A stretch of 53,872 nucleotides of DNA from Candidatus Defluviicoccus seviourii (GCA_900609035.2 UXAT02000015.1:1-53872); one strand, 5' to 3'. Counted from the first letter of the stretch, positions 24,124-33,994 are shown. The notes: generated from the sequence alone by a model not told the origin. A program made the numbers and translations.

Positions 24124-25503
24124 TCAGTCGGCATCCGGCACAAGGGTCCGCGGGCGACCGGCCAGCGGATAGCGGTGCATCATCCACACCAGAAGCATCA
24201 GGCCGGGCAGCGCCGCCAGTGTGGTGACGATGAAGAAATCGGGCCAGCTCATGCGCTCGGCAAGCCACCCCGCACCCGATGAGAGCGCCGTGCGCGACAG
24301 CGCCATCAGCGAGGTCAGGAGCGCGTACTGGGTGGCGGTGTAGGCAACGTTGCACAGGCCGGAGAGGTAGGCAACGAAGGCCGTGGTTCCCATGCCGGTG
24401 GTGATGTTCTCGGTCGCGATCGTGATCGCGAGCATGGTGACGTCGGCGCCGGCCCAGGCCTGCAGCACAAAGACCAGGTTTGACGCGGCCATCAGCACGC
24501 CGCAGACCAGCAGCCCCTTCATCATGCCGAGCCGTGCCATCACGGCGCCGCCGATAAAGCCGCCGCCGATGATGGCGACGACGCCGAACAGTTTCACCAC
24601 CTCGGCGATCTCGGTCTTGGTGAAGCCGATCTCCAGGAAGAACGGGATCTTCATGACCGACAGAATCGCATCGCCGAACTTGTACAAGAGGATGAACAGC
24701 AGCACCGGCAGCCAGCCGGGGCGGGAGAAGAAATCGGTCAACGGCCGGATCGCGGCTTCAAACAGCCACGCCAGCAGGCGAACGTGACGCCGCGCCGGCC
24801 GCCCGCCGCCGACGAGCCCATTGCCCTCCCCTCTCCCGGCCGCGGCCTGCGGCTCAGGCGCGATCAGGATCGCGATGACACCGACGCCGATGCCCGCCGC
24901 CAAGATCGGCATTACGGCACTCCAGGGCAGAACGTCAGCCAGGATGAGGCCGCTCGCCGCCGCGCCGACCTGGCCCAGACGCCAGCCAAAAACCATCGTT
25001 GCCGCGCCGGCCGCGAGCTGCCGCTCGTCCAGCACCTCAACCCGATACGCATCGAGCACGACGTCCTGGCTCGCCGACGCCGTTGCCGCGAGCGTCGCCA
25101 GTATGGCCGGCAACAGCAGGTTTTCGGCCGGCGAGGCGAGCCCCATGCTCGCTAAAGCCGCGATCAGCAGCACTTGCGTTGCCAGCGCCCAGCCGCGCCG
25201 GCGGCCGAAGCGGCGTGTAAGGCCCGGCAGTGGCAAGCGATCGACGAACGGCGCCCACAGCACCTTGAGCGAGTAGGGCAGACTGACGAGCGCGAACAGG
25301 CCGATCTCGGTCTTGGCTCGGCCGGCCTCGGTCAGCCAGGCGCTCAACGGCTCCGCCAGGACGCCGAACGGCAGGCCGCTCGCGAAGCCGAGCAGCGTCA
25401 ACAGAAGGACTCGCCGGTCCCCGTAGACGGCGAGCGTCTCCCGCCAGCCGCTCCCGCCGGCCGATCCGGCCGGCCGGCCGAGCCTCAACCAGGCTGCCTT
25501 CAT
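24124..25503 (-). CDS. AmpG-family MFS permease
   Basis: The 459-residue protein has about 12-14 membrane segments and the AmpG pattern: GFASGLPFGVLAEPLSAWLTEAG, SLPYSLKVLWAPFVDR, SQDVVLDAYRVEVL, and later FGDAILSVMKIPFFLEIGFTKTEIAEV. AmpG imports anhydro-muropeptides for cell-wall recycling; many alphaproteobacterial paralogues are uncharacterised, so the substrate is tentative. The start ATG overlaps the adenosine kinase stop by four bases, indicating coupling. The P-type ATPase follows downstream. A small cytosolic loop insertion rich in Gly/Arg lies near residue 235. Confidence 0.82.
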   Translation of the reverse strand: MKAAWLRLGRPAGSAGGSGWRETLAVYGDRRVLLLTLLGFASGLPFGVLAEPLSAWLTEAGRAKTEIGLFALVSLPYSLKVLWAPFVDRLPLPGLTRRFGRRRGWALATQVLLIAALASMGLASPAENLLLPAILATLAATASASQDVVLDAYRVEVLDERQLAAGAATMVFGWRLGQVGAAASGLILADVLPWSAVMPILAAGIGVGVIAILIAPEPQAAAGRGEGNGLVGGGRPARRHVRLLAWLFEAAIRPLTDFFSRPGWLPVLLFILLYKFGDAILSVMKIPFFLEIGFTKTEIAEVVKLFGVVAIIGGGFIGGAVMARLGMMKGLLVCGVLMAASNLVFVLQAWAGADVTMLAITIATENITTGMGTTAFVAYLSGLCNVAYTATQYALLTSLMALSRTALSSGAGWLAERMSWPDFFIVTTLAALPGLMLLVWMMHRYPLAGRPRTLVPDAD

Positions 25504-26492
25504 CCAAGCGTCCGGCGAACCAGCTCCGCCAGCGGGGTCTCGGCCCGGGCGCCGAAGTGGCTCAACACCTCGGCCGCGGCGATGCCGCCGATGCGGGCGC
25601 ACGTTTCCAGCCGCACGCCGCGGGTCAGGCCGTAAAGGAAGCCGGCCGCGTACGCATCGCCAGCACCTGTGCTGTCGATCACCGGCTCGACCGGCTCCGC
25701 ATCGACGACATGCACCTCATCGCCGGCGACGACGACCGAGCCCTTTTCCGAACGCGTGAGCGCCGCGATATCGCAGTGGTGACGGACCCGCTGCAGGGCG
25801 GCATCGAACGCGTGCACCTGATAGAGGGAAACGATCTCGTCCTCGTTCGCGAACAAGATGTCGATGTGGTGATCGACCAGCGCGATGAAGTCGGCACGGT
25901 GGCGATCGACGCAGAAGGGGTCCGAGAGCGAGAGCGCAACCCAGTGTCCGGCGGCGTGCGCAACCGTGGCCGCCTTGACGAAGGCTTCGCGGGCGCCCGG
26001 CTGATCCCACAAGTAGCCTTCGAGATAGGTCACCCGCGCGGCAGCCACCATCGCCGGGTCGACGTCGTCCGGCGTCAGCAGGGCACTGGCGCCCAAGCAG
26101 GTCTGCATCGTCCGCTGCGCGTCCGGCGTCACCAGGATCAGGCAGCGGCCGGTCGGCGGACCATCGGCCGCGGGCGGGGTCACAAACGTGATGCCGGTCG
26201 AGACGATGTCATGACGGAAGATCGTGCCCAGCTGGTCATCGCGGACCTTGCCGACGAATGCGCCGCTGCCGCCCAGCGATGCCAGCGCCGCAATCGTGTT
26301 GGCGGCCGAACCGCCGGACACCTCGACGGCCGGTCCCATCGCCGCATAGAGCGCCTCGGCCGTTTCGGCGTCGATCAACCTCATCGTGCCTTTTGCGAGG
26401 CCTGCCCGCTCGAGGAACGCGTCCTCGGAATGGGCCAAGACATCGACGATCGCGTTGCCGATGCCAAGGACGTCATAGAGCGTGTTGGCCAT
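25500..26492 (-). CDS. PfkB-family adenosine kinase
   Basis: The 330-residue cytosolic sugar kinase has the PfkB hallmarks: GNAIVDVLA near the N-terminus, VSGGSAANTIAALASLGG, an anion-hole and catalytic DSTGAGDAYAAGFLYGL near residue 285, and FANEDEI. The N-terminal region (YDVLGIGNAIVDVL) is that of alphaproteobacterial adenosine kinases, which make AMP from adenosine. ATG 26492 is at the start of homology. The 3' end overlaps the AmpG-like gene. Purine salvage also links loosely with mtnP, which releases adenine, but the genes are not in one operon. Another PfkB substrate is possible. Confidence 0.82.
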   Translation of the reverse strand: MANTLYDVLGIGNAIVDVLAHSEDAFLERAGLAKGTMRLIDAETAEALYAAMGPAVEVSGGSAANTIAALASLGGSGAFVGKVRDDQLGTIFRHDIVSTGITFVTPPAADGPPTGRCLILVTPDAQRTMQTCLGASALLTPDDVDPAMVAAARVTYLEGYLWDQPGAREAFVKAATVAHAAGHWVALSLSDPFCVDRHRADFIALVDHHIDILFANEDEIVSLYQVHAFDAALQRVRHHCDIAALTRSEKGSVVVAGDEVHVVDAEPVEPVIDSTGAGDAYAAGFLYGLTRGVRLETCARIGGIAAAEVLSHFGARAETPLAELVRRTLG

Positions 26493-26657
26493 GAGGGAAT
26501 CCCGATCGGTAGGAGAGGATGGACCGTACCTCGAAAGTATACTGCGGCAACCGTCAGGAGCAACGGCATGCCGCTTGGCAATCGGACTTGCAGGCAAACC
26601 GCCCTGCCTCTACACACGCCACGCGCGATGACTGGCCACGATGGCGGAGGAACAGGC

Positions 26658-27335
26658 GTGCTTTCGGCATTCGAGCGGGCGTTCGGCCAACTGCGTGATC
26701 CGCGAATCATTCGGGTGCTGCTGTTAAGCCTCACCCTCTCGGCGGCGCTGTTTGTCGCCCTGTGGGTCGGCATCGGCTACCTGCTCACGGAAACCAGCCT
26801 GTTCGAGATCGGTTGGCTCGACACCGCGCTCGACATCCTGGGCGGTCTCGCGACCGCGCTGTTGACGTTTCTCTTGTTTCCGGCAGTGGCCAGCGCGACC
26901 GCGGGTTTCTTCCTTGATGGCGTTGCCGATGCGGTCGAGGCCCGACACTATCCCGGCTTGGGACCGGTTCGGCGGCAGACGGTGGCGGAGGTCTTGCTCA
27001 CCAGCGCCAAGTTCCTCAGCATTCTCGTCGTCCTCAACCTTGTGATGCTCGTGTTTCTGCCGTTCGCACCGATCTTTCCTTTCGTGGTGTATGCGGTTAA
27101 TGGTTATCTCCTGGGCCGCGAGTATTTTGAGCTGGTGGCGGCGCGCCGGATCGAGCCGAGCCAGGTTCTGGCGTTGCGGCGCACGTATCGGCTGAAAGTG
27201 CTGGCGGCAGGCGTCATCATGGCCGGCCTGTTTACGCTGCCGGTGGTGAACCTCGCGGCACCCGTCATCGGGACCGCGGCGATGGTTCATATTTTTCACG
27301 GCATGGCGCAGCGATCGCGCATCGCCAGCCGCTAA
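26658..27335 (+). CDS. EI24-domain (CysZ-like) membrane protein
   Basis: The 225-residue inner-membrane protein has four to five hydrophobic segments and the EI24/CysZ pattern: LSAFERAFGQLRDPRIIRVLLLSL at the start, TALLTFLLFPAVASATAGFFLDGVADAVE, then FPFVVYAVNGYLLGREYFELVAARR and a final NLAAPVIGTAAMVHIFH. CysZ transports sulfate, but alphaproteobacterial EI24 members are not assigned. GTG 26658 is selected because GGAGG stands seven bases before it; an ATG 30 bases upstream has no such site. The gene is divergent from adenosine kinase and precedes bactofilin by 54 bases. Confidence 0.85.
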   Translation: MLSAFERAFGQLRDPRIIRVLLLSLTLSAALFVALWVGIGYLLTETSLFEIGWLDTALDILGGLATALLTFLLFPAVASATAGFFLDGVADAVEARHYPGLGPVRRQTVAEVLLTSAKFLSILVVLNLVMLVFLPFAPIFPFVVYAVNGYLLGREYFELVAARRIEPSQVLALRRTYRLKVLAAGVIMAGLFTLPVVNLAAPVIGTAAMVHIFHGMAQRSRIASR

Positions 27336-27389
27336 GAGCTGGCGGCCCGAAGGGACGAACGAAACGATTGGTAGGGGAGCACGACACGA

Positions 27390-28061
27390 ATGTTCCGCAG
27401 CAAGAAGGGTGCGCAATCCACCGTCGAGGATGCGGCTGAAGCCGCTGAAACGATGGCCGAGGCACCTGCGGAGACCGAATTGCCGAAAGCACCGCCGCGG
27501 CGGGCGTTGCCGCCGCAGGTGCGCGGTGCGCCGGGTTCCGGCTTCCCGTTCGAGCTGGCGCGCCGGTCAACAGACCTCGGCGGAGCTTCCTTGCGCCCCG
27601 ACTATGCGGGCGGGCAAATGCGGGAGAATACGATCCTCATTGGCCAAGGCGCGCGGCTGCAAGGCGAGCTGCTCACCTGCGAGCGGCTGGTGGTCGAGGG
27701 CGAAGCGACATTGACCGTCCATTCCTGCCGCCAAGTGCAGATCGGTGAGGCGGGATCGTTCCGCGGCACTTTTGATGTGGCCGAAGCGGACATCTCGGGT
27801 GACTTCGAGGGTGAGTTGGTCGCCCGCGACCGGCTGACGGTGCGCTCCACCGGCCGGGTCCGTGGTCGTATTCGCTACCGGCACATCATTATCGAGGCCG
27901 GCGGCCTGATTATCGGCGACGTCAACGAACTCGATCCCGAGATGGCAGCAGGCGGCACCGAGGCTGCGCCGATGCAGGGCGAGGCAGTTGGCAGCAGCAC
28001 GGCGGCGGGGCCGGGCGTGGACATGGTCCGGGAGGGGATGGCCGAGACGAGCACGCCGTGA
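27390..28061 (+). CDS. Bactofilin, polymerising cytoskeletal protein
   Basis: The 223-residue protein has a central bactofilin beta-helix (about 78-180), with short repeated strands: NTILIGQGARLQGELLTCERL, VEGEATL, GEAGSFRGTFDVAEADISGDFEG and RDRLTVRSTGRVRGRI. An Ala/Pro/Glu-rich N-terminal extension of about 75 residues and a disordered tail flank it. Bactofilins form nucleotide-free filaments that place cell-wall enzymes or stalk machinery. No M23 peptidase gene adjoins, unlike in many bactofilin operons. A lipoprotein gene begins 16 bases after its stop. Confidence 0.9.
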   Translation: MFRSKKGAQSTVEDAAEAAETMAEAPAETELPKAPPRRALPPQVRGAPGSGFPFELARRSTDLGGASLRPDYAGGQMRENTILIGQGARLQGELLTCERLVVEGEATLTVHSCRQVQIGEAGSFRGTFDVAEADISGDFEGELVARDRLTVRSTGRVRGRIRYRHIIIEAGGLIIGDVNELDPEMAAGGTEAAPMQGEAVGSSTAAGPGVDMVREGMAETSTP

Positions 28062-28077
28062 CCGCACGGCCGGTCCG

Positions 28078-28515
28078 GTGAGGGCTACGCGCGCAACGGC
28101 AGCGGCGGCGGCGGCGGTAGCTCTCTGCCTTTCGGGGTGCGCTTCGGATCTTGATCCGCTGACACCTGCGGCTGACGACACGACGGCGCCTGCTCCGGGG
28201 CAAACGGCCGCGGTCGAAGCCGGCCTGCCGGCAGCGCAGGCGGCCAAAGGGAAAGGCCCCCTCAAGGGAATGGAAACGGCCAAGGTCGAAGAAACCCTCG
28301 GCCCGCCCAGCTTCCGCCGCAGCGACGGTCCCTCCGAATGGCTGCAGTACCGGAGCGCGAGCTGCGTGCTGGACATCTTTCTCTACCGTGAGGCGGGCGA
28401 GGAAACGGCGCGCGTCGCTCATATCGAGGCGCGCACCTCCCGCCTCGATCCGATGCCGGAAGCGACCTGCTTGCAGAGCCTGACACCGCCAAAGCCGGCC
28501 CCGCGCCGGCGCTGA
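28078..28515 (+). CDS. Hypothetical lipoprotein
   Basis: From GTG 28078 the protein has 145 residues. Its start is MRATRATAAAAAAVALC, followed by a lipobox LSGC (Cys at about residue 21), so it should be lipidated and sent to the inner or outer membrane. The mature part has an Ala/Pro linker and then a small domain with KVEETLGPPSFRRSDG and WLQYRSASCVLDIFLYRE. This is the SmpA/OmlA-like or LPP20-like pattern (start of a beta sheet and one conserved-looking Cys). Family assignment is tentative. It lies just downstream of bactofilin and may share its transcript. The start has a weak ribosome-binding site. Confidence 0.7.
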   Translation: MRATRATAAAAAAVALCLSGCASDLDPLTPAADDTTAPAPGQTAAVEAGLPAAQAAKGKGPLKGMETAKVEETLGPPSFRRSDGPSEWLQYRSASCVLDIFLYREAGEETARVAHIEARTSRLDPMPEATCLQSLTPPKPAPRRR

Positions 28516-28535
28516 CGCTGCAAAGGGATTTTCGC

Positions 28536-29219
28536 TTAGGCTGCCGTTTTGTCTGGGAAGCGGCACAGATCGCGGACGGCGCACGCTGCGCAGTCCGGCT
28601 TGCGCGCCTTGCAGACGTACCGGCCGTGCAGGATCAGCCAGTGGTGCGCATGCTGGCGCCAATGCGCCGGCACCCGATCCAAGAGCCCCTTCTCGACCGC
28701 GAACGGTGTGTCACCGCGCGCGAGCCCGGTGCGGTTGGCGACACGGAAGACGTGCGTGTCAACAGCAATGGTCGGCTCCCCGAAGGCAACGTTGAGAACG
28801 ACGTTCGCGCTCTTGCGGCCGACGCCCGGCAGCGCCTCGAGCGCGTCGCGATCGCGCGGCACGCGGCCGCCATGCTGATCGATCAGCGCTTGGCTCAACG
28901 CGATGATGTTCTTCGCCTTGGCGTTGAACAGGCCGATCGTCCGGATGTAGCTCTTGAGGCCTTCCTCGCCCAGCGCCACCATCTGCTCCGGTGTCTCGAC
29001 GCGCCGAAACAGGCTTTCAGTGGCGCGATTGACGCCGACATCGGTGGCCTGGGCCGACAGGACAACCGCCACCAGCAGTGTAAACGGGTTGACGAACGCG
29101 AGTTCGCTCACCGGATTCGGCCTTAAGGCCGCAAGGCGGGCAAAGAAAGCCTCAATCGCGGCTGCATCCATCGCTGGCACCGCTTCGGCCCGCACCCGCG
29201 GCTTAGGCCTGCGCGCCAC
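28536..29219 (-). CDS. nth: Endonuclease III, base-excision DNA glycosylase
   Basis: Nth removes oxidised pyrimidines and nicks the abasic site. The 227-residue protein has the helix-hairpin-helix LPGVGRKSANVVL with catalytic Lys136, catalytic Asp154 in AVDTHVFRV, and a C-terminal 4Fe-4S loop with spacing C-x6-C-x2-C-x5-C (about 203-219). GTG 29219 gives the longest sensible protein; ATG 29171 is an alternative that still keeps all domains. Its stop is convergent with the lipoprotein gene, 20 bases apart. Confidence 0.95.
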   Translation of the reverse strand: MARRPKPRVRAEAVPAMDAAAIEAFFARLAALRPNPVSELAFVNPFTLLVAVVLSAQATDVGVNRATESLFRRVETPEQMVALGEEGLKSYIRTIGLFNAKAKNIIALSQALIDQHGGRVPRDRDALEALPGVGRKSANVVLNVAFGEPTIAVDTHVFRVANRTGLARGDTPFAVEKGLLDRVPAHWRQHAHHWLILHGRYVCKARKPDCAACAVRDLCRFPDKTAA

Positions 29220-29300
29220 TCACGCGCCCCCAGCCTTGGCTGCCGCGTGGCGTCCTGGTAAACTGGAAAGATAATCGTTCTCAACTGCGTGATTGCGCCG

Positions 29301-29807
29301 ATGGCCAAGGGGGATGACACGGTCCGTTACAGCGTGGTCCTGCGACCGCATCGCAGCGCCGGCCGGCACGCCGCGCGCTGGGCGGCGGGGGTGATAGGCG
29401 TAATGGCAGTGCCGCTCTCGGTCGTCTTTTTCCTGATCGGTGCCTGGCCGGTGCTGCCCTTCCTCGGCGGCGAAGTGGTCCTGCTGTATGCGTTGATGCG
29501 CCTCAACCAAAGGGCCGGTAACGCCCTTGAGAGCATCAACCTCACCCGCAGCACTTTGACGGTGAAGCGCATCGACCATTGGGGCAAGACGTTGCGCGTC
29601 GTCTTTCAGCCGCTTTGGCTGCAGGTGAACATCGAAGAACTGCCGGGCAACAACAACCGGCTCGAACTGCGCTCGCACGGCCGCTCGTTGATCATCGCCA
29701 ACTTTCTGTTGCCACAAGAGCGGGTAGAGCTGGCTTTCGCGCTGAGGCGCGAACTGTCGCGGCTCAACAGCACAATTGAAGCTGCGGGCCAGCCGGTCGC
29801 TACCTGA
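29301..29807 (+). CDS. DUF2244-family membrane protein
   Basis: The 168-residue protein has two hydrophobic helices near residues 25-65 (VIGVMAVPLSVVFFLIGAWPV and the following segment). A cytosolic beta-rich domain follows, with RSTLTVKRIDHWGKT and PLWLQVNIEE, matching DUF2244. These proteins often lie near nth or cytochrome oxidase genes; function is unknown. ATG 29301 is used, although a GTG twelve bases upstream is also in frame. It is divergent from nth, and its last eight bases overlap the 3' end of dapB on the other strand. Confidence 0.82.
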   Translation: MAKGDDTVRYSVVLRPHRSAGRHAARWAAGVIGVMAVPLSVVFFLIGAWPVLPFLGGEVVLLYALMRLNQRAGNALESINLTRSTLTVKRIDHWGKTLRVVFQPLWLQVNIEELPGNNNRLELRSHGRSLIIANFLLPQERVELAFALRRELSRLNSTIEAAGQPVAT

Positions 29808-30600
29808 GGCCCAGCACATCGGTCATGCCGTAGAAGCCGGCCGCCCGGCCAGCGGTCCACTGCGCGGCGCGGACGGCACCTTGCGCAAAAACGGCGCGCG
29901 AGGACGCCTTGTGGGTAAGCTCGATCCGCTCCCCCTCGCCGGCGAAGATGACGGTGTGTTCGCCGACGACATCGCCGCCGCGCAACGTCGCAAAGCCGAT
30001 CGCGCCTTCAGGCCTGGCGCCGATGCGGCCGTCCCGGCTGCGCACGGCAACATCATCGAGGCTGACGCGCCTGCCGTCGGCCGCCGCCACACCAAGCGCC
30101 AGAGCGGTACCCGACGGTGCATCCGTCTTGTGGCGATGGTGCATCTCGACGATCTCGATGTCGTAATCGGCCGCCAACGTCGCGGCGACCTGGCGCGTGA
30201 GCCCGATCAGCAGGTTGACGCCGACGCTCATGTTGGCGGCATAGACGACCGGGACGACGGCGGCGGCGGCGGCAAGCGCCTCGCGTTGCCCGGCTGCCAA
30301 CCCGGTCGTACCGCAGACGAGGGCGACGCCAAGGCGTGCCGCCAGCTGTGCGTTCGCGGCCGTCAACTCTGGCGTCGTGAAATCAATCACGGCATCCGAG
30401 CCGGCAAAAAGAGCTTCGGCATCACCCGATAACGCAACGCCGATCGGCGCGGCGCCGACCAGCGAGCCCAAATCGGTGCCGATCGCGCTGTGCCCTGGCC
30501 GCTCGGCACCGCCGCTCACGCGGACCCCTTCCGTTGCAAGCAGCGTCTGCAACACCATCCGCCCCATCCGCCCGCCACATCCGACGATCCCGATCCGCAT
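29800..30600 (-). CDS. dapB: 4-hydroxy-tetrahydrodipicolinate reductase
   Basis: DapB makes tetrahydrodipicolinate for lysine and peptidoglycan synthesis using NAD(P)H. The 266-residue protein has the Rossmann start GIVGCGGRMGRM, the dinucleotide-site GTTGL near 97-101 and the catalytic/substrate motif EMHHRHKTDAPSGTA (His154-155, Lys158). ATG 30600 starts at the fold. It follows dnaJ on the same strand after 142 bases that contain a terminator-like hairpin, so it probably has its own promoter while keeping the common dnaK-dnaJ-dapB order. Confidence 0.95.
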   Translation of the reverse strand: MRIGIVGCGGRMGRMVLQTLLATEGVRVSGGAERPGHSAIGTDLGSLVGAAPIGVALSGDAEALFAGSDAVIDFTTPELTAANAQLAARLGVALVCGTTGLAAGQREALAAAAAVVPVVYAANMSVGVNLLIGLTRQVAATLAADYDIEIVEMHHRHKTDAPSGTALALGVAAADGRRVSLDDVAVRSRDGRIGARPEGAIGFATLRGGDVVGEHTVIFAGEGERIELTHKASSRAVFAQGAVRAAQWTAGRAAGFYGMTDVLGLR

Positions 30601-30652
30601 CCCTGCTCGCCCGCCTTCCGCCATTTCACGCTTCGCAGCCGATAGGGGATAG

Positions 30653-30698
30653 AGCGAAAAGCCGGCGGGCCGCAAGAGGCAGGCCGAAGGCCCGCCGG
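30653..30698 (-). terminator. Terminator-like hairpin between dnaJ and dapB
   Basis: On the minus strand CCGGCGGGCC (30689-30698) pairs perfectly with GGCCCGCCGG (30662-30671) around a 17-base loop, and four T residues follow directly. The stem is very GC-rich and fits rho-independent termination after dnaJ. Confidence 0.65.
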
Positions 30699-30742
30699 GC
30701 CAGTCATTCGGATCGGTCAGCCGGCTGGGTCAGCCGGGTCGG

Positions 30743-31879
30743 TCAATCAGTGAGGTCGTCCCACAGTTCCTTCACCTTGGCGAAGAAACCGTGCGATTCA
30801 GGGCTCTGCTTGTCGTTGCTGCAGGCGGCGTCGAAGTCCTGCAACAGCTTCTTCTGCCGTTCGTTGAGACTGACCGGCGTTTCGACGAAGACCTCAACGA
30901 ACATGTCGCCGCGCGCATGCGAGCGCAGGATCGACATCCCTTTGCCGCGCAGGCGGAAAACCTCGCCGGTCTGGGTGCCAGGACCGACCGAAATGCGCGC
31001 TCGTTCGCCGCTAATGGTCGGGACTTCGATCGTCCCGCCAAGCGCTGCGGCCGTCATCGGGATCGGTACCCGGCAATGGATTTCCGATCCGTCGCGGCGG
31101 AACACGCGATGCGGTGAAACGGTCACGAAGATATAAAGATCGCCCGGCGGGCCGCCACGCAAGCCCGCCTCCCCCTCGCCGGCGAGCCGGATGCGGGTGC
31201 CGTCCTCGACCCCGGCGGGGATGCCGACAGCAAGCGAACGCTGCTTCTGCACCCGACCGGTACCGCGGCAGCCCCGGCACGGATCGCGGATCACCTGCCC
31301 CGAGCCGCCGCAGGTGGGACACGTGCGCTCGACGGTGAAGAAACCAGATTGCGAGCGCACCCGGCCGATGCCGCGGCAGGTGCCGCAGGTCTCGGGCGCA
31401 CTGCCCCCGGCGGAGCCGGTGCCATGACAGGTCTCGCAGTTTGTCTGAGTCGGCACGTCGATGGTCAGTTTGGCGCCGGCAAAGGCCTGATCGAGGGTGA
31501 CCTCCAGATTGTAGCGGAGATCGCCGCCGCGTCCGTGCGCCCGCCCGCCGCCGCGCCGGCCGCCGCCCATGAACTCACCGAACATCTCCTCGAAGATGTC
31601 GGCAAAGCCGGTGCCGAAGCCGGGCCCGAACCCGCCCTCGCCGCCACCGCCCTGTTCGAAGGCGGCGTGGCCAAAGCGGTCATAGGCGGCCCGCTTCTGC
31701 TCGTCCTTCAGAACCTCGTAGGCTTCGTTGATTTCCTTGAACTTCCGCTCGGCTTCCGAGTCACCCGGGTTGCGGTCCGGGTGATACTTCATCGCCAGTG
31801 TGCGGTAGGCCTTCTTGAGCTTTTCCTTATCGGCATCGCGCGCGACGCCAAGGGTCCGATAGTAGTCTTCCTTCGCCAT
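30743..31879 (-). CDS. dnaJ: Chaperone DnaJ (Hsp40)
   Basis: DnaJ delivers unfolded clients to DnaK and stimulates its ATPase. The 378-residue protein has the J domain (5-70) with HPD in [11 protein letters not shown], a Gly/Phe-rich region ([16 protein letters not shown]) and the four zinc-binding repeats [24 protein letters not shown] and CRGCRGTG. The C-terminal client-binding domains follow. All elements of a full type I DnaJ are intact. It lies downstream of dnaK, separated by 79 bases with a strong terminator hairpin. Confidence 0.97.
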   Translation of the reverse strand: MAKEDYYRTLGVARDADKEKLKKAYRTLAMKYHPDRNPGDSEAERKFKEINEAYEVLKDEQKRAAYDRFGHAAFEQGGGGEGGFGPGFGTGFADIFEEMFGEFMGGGRRGGGRAHGRGGDLRYNLEVTLDQAFAGAKLTIDVPTQTNCETCHGTGSAGGSAPETCGTCRGIGRVRSQSGFFTVERTCPTCGGSGQVIRDPCRGCRGTGRVQKQRSLAVGIPAGVEDGTRIRLAGEGEAGLRGGPPGDLYIFVTVSPHRVFRRDGSEIHCRVPIPMTAAALGGTIEVPTISGERARISVGPGTQTGEVFRLRGKGMSILRSHARGDMFVEVFVETPVSLNERQKKLLQDFDAACSNDKQSPESHGFFAKVKELWDDLTD

Positions 31880-31907
31880 CAGCGGCGCCCCTGCAGCGGC
31901 AGTCCAG

Positions 31908-31950
31908 CCAAAACAAAAGGCGCCTGCGCACGCATTGGCACGCAGGCGCC
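31908..31950 (-). terminator. Rho-independent terminator or attenuator between dnaK and dnaJ
   Basis: On the minus strand GGCGCCTGCG (31941-31950 reversed) pairs with CGCAGGCGCC (31919-31928 reversed) around a 12-base loop, followed by TTTTGTTTT. It starts eight bases after the dnaK stop. As dnaJ is the next gene, it should set a high dnaK-to-dnaJ ratio by partial termination. Confidence 0.8.
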
Positions 31951-31958
31951 GCTGTGCA

Positions 31959-33887
31959 TCAGCCGGCCTTCTTGTCCTTGTTCGGGTCGACTTCCTCGAA
32001 CTCGGCGTCAACCACCTTTTCGCCACCGCCGCCGGCCGAGCCGGCCTCGCCGCTCTCCGCTCCGGAGCCGGCCTGCGCGCCCTGCTGGGCGCGGTACATG
32101 GCTTCGCCCAGCTTCATCCGTGCCTGGCCCAGAATCTCGGTCTTCTGATTGATCGCCGAGACGTCTTCGCCATCCAGCACCCCTTTGAGATCGGCCACCG
32201 CATGCTCGATCGCCTGCCGATCGGCGGCCGGGATCTTGTCGCCGAATTCCTTCAGATCCTTCTCGGTGGAGTGGATCATGGCATCGGCGTGGTTGCGCGC
32301 CTCGACCTTCTCGCGGCGGCGCTTGTCCTCGGCCGCGTGCTGCTCGGCATCCTTGACCATCCGGTCGATATCGCCGTCGGACAGACCGCCCGAGGCCTGG
32401 ATGCGGATCTGCTGCTCCTTGCCGGTCGCCTTGTCCTTGGCGGAGACGTTGACGATGCCGTTAGCATCGATGTCAAAGGTGACTTCGACCTGCGGCATGC
32501 CGCGCGGCGCCGGTGGGATCCCGACCAGATCGAACTGGCCCAGCAGCTTGTTGTCGGCCGCCATCTCGCGCTCGCCCTGGAAGACGCGGATGGTGACCGC
32601 CGTCTGACCGTCCTCGGCGGTGGAGAACACCTGGCTCTTGCGGGTCGGGATGGTCGTGTTGCGATCGATCAGGCGGGTGAAGACGCCGCCCAACGTCTCG
32701 ATGCCGAGCGAGAGCGGGGTGACGTCCAGCAGCAAGACATCCTTGACCTCGCCCTTCAGCACCGCGGCCTGAATGGCGGCGCCAACGGCCACGACCTCGT
32801 CCGGGTTCACGCCCTTGTGCGGCTCCCGGCCGAAGAAGTTCTTGACCGTCTCGATGACCTTCGGCATCCGCGTCATGCCGCCGACGAGGATTACCTCGTC
32901 GATCTCGCCCGCCGTCAGGCCCGCATCCTTCAGCGCCGCCCGGCACGGCCCGACGGTCTTTTCGATCAGGTCCTCGACCAGCGCCTCCAACTTGGCGCGG
33001 GTGAGCTTGATGGTCAGATGCTTCGGTCCCGTCGCGTCGGCGGTGATGAACGGCAGGTTCACTTCCGTCTGCATCGTCGACGACAGCTCGATCTTGGCCT
33101 TCTCGGCAGCCTCCTTGAGGCGCTGCAGGGCCAAGCGATCCTGGCGCAGGTCGATCCCGTTCTCCTTCTTGAACTCGTCGGCCAGGTAATCAAGGATCCG
33201 CTTGTCGAAGTCCTCACCGCCCAGGAACGTATCGCCGTTGGTCGATTTGACCTCGAACACGCCGTCGCCGATCTCGAGTACCGAGATGTCGAAGGTGCCG
33301 CCGCCAAGGTCGTACACCGCAACCGTACCGGCGCCCTTCTTCTCCATGCCATAGGCAAGCGCAGCCGCTGTCGGCTCGTTGATGATGCGCAGGACTTCGA
33401 GGCCGGCGATCTTGCCGGCATCCTTGGTTGCTTGGCGCTGGGAATCGTTGAAGTAGGCAGGAACGGTGATGACAGCCTGCGTCACCTCTTCACTCAGGAA
33501 GCGCTCAGCCGTTTCCTTCATCTTCTGCAGGATGAAGGCGGAAACCTGGCTCGGGCTGTAGTCCTTGCCGTGCGCCTGCACCCACGCATCGCCGTTGGCG
33601 CCCTCGACGATCTTGTAAGGCACCAGCCCCTTGTCCTTGTCGGTGATCGGGTCGCGATAGCGGCGACCGATCAGACGCTTGATCGCGAACAGGGTATTCT
33701 CAGGGTTGGTGACGGCCTGGCGCTTGGCCGGCTGCCCGACCAGGCGCTCGCCTCCCTCAGTGAAGGCGACGATCGAGGGCGTCGTGCGCATGCCCTCCGC
33801 GTTCTCAATGACCCGTGCGTCTTTGCCTTCCAAGATGGCAACGCAGGAATTGGTCGTTCCGAGGTCGATCCCGATCACCTTGCTCAT
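31959..33887 (-). CDS. dnaK: Chaperone DnaK (Hsp70)
   Basis: The 642-residue Hsp70 begins [19 protein letters not shown], with the second ATPase signature in [17 protein letters not shown] and the third in [13 protein letters not shown]. The substrate domain starts after [17 protein letters not shown], and the C-terminal tail ends in an acidic [11 protein letters not shown] motif. It works with DnaJ and GrpE, both encoded here. A heat-shock-like promoter lies about 110 bases upstream. Length and motifs are standard. The very long open frame on the opposite strand is a GC artefact. Confidence 0.98.
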   Translation of the reverse strand: MSKVIGIDLGTTNSCVAILEGKDARVIENAEGMRTTPSIVAFTEGGERLVGQPAKRQAVTNPENTLFAIKRLIGRRYRDPITDKDKGLVPYKIVEGANGDAWVQAHGKDYSPSQVSAFILQKMKETAERFLSEEVTQAVITVPAYFNDSQRQATKDAGKIAGLEVLRIINEPTAAALAYGMEKKGAGTVAVYDLGGGTFDISVLEIGDGVFEVKSTNGDTFLGGEDFDKRILDYLADEFKKENGIDLRQDRLALQRLKEAAEKAKIELSSTMQTEVNLPFITADATGPKHLTIKLTRAKLEALVEDLIEKTVGPCRAALKDAGLTAGEIDEVILVGGMTRMPKVIETVKNFFGREPHKGVNPDEVVAVGAAIQAAVLKGEVKDVLLLDVTPLSLGIETLGGVFTRLIDRNTTIPTRKSQVFSTAEDGQTAVTIRVFQGEREMAADNKLLGQFDLVGIPPAPRGMPQVEVTFDIDANGIVNVSAKDKATGKEQQIRIQASGGLSDGDIDRMVKDAEQHAAEDKRRREKVEARNHADAMIHSTEKDLKEFGDKIPAADRQAIEHAVADLKGVLDGEDVSAINQKTEILGQARMKLGEAMYRAQQGAQAGSGAESGEAGSAGGGGEKVVDAEFEEVDPNKDKKAG

Positions 33888-33994
33888 TCAAGTCACCTCA
33901 TGTTGCGGCGGACTCGCAAGACCCAGCCATTGGCGTCGCGAGAGTCCCCCAAGGGTTGGTTGGCATTGCCTGCACAGGTACACGCTTCGCCGCG

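Noticed and set aside
25557..26657. Plus-strand frame across adenosine kinase as an N-terminal part of the EI24 protein
   Set aside because: The upstream part is antisense to a conserved kinase; the EI24 domain begins only after GTG 26658 with its own ribosome-binding site.
31935..33887. Very long open frame antisense to dnaK, running on into the DUF1848-like gene
   Set aside because: It mirrors dnaK codon structure in GC-rich DNA. Only the part after 34140 has protein-like sequence and a proper start.
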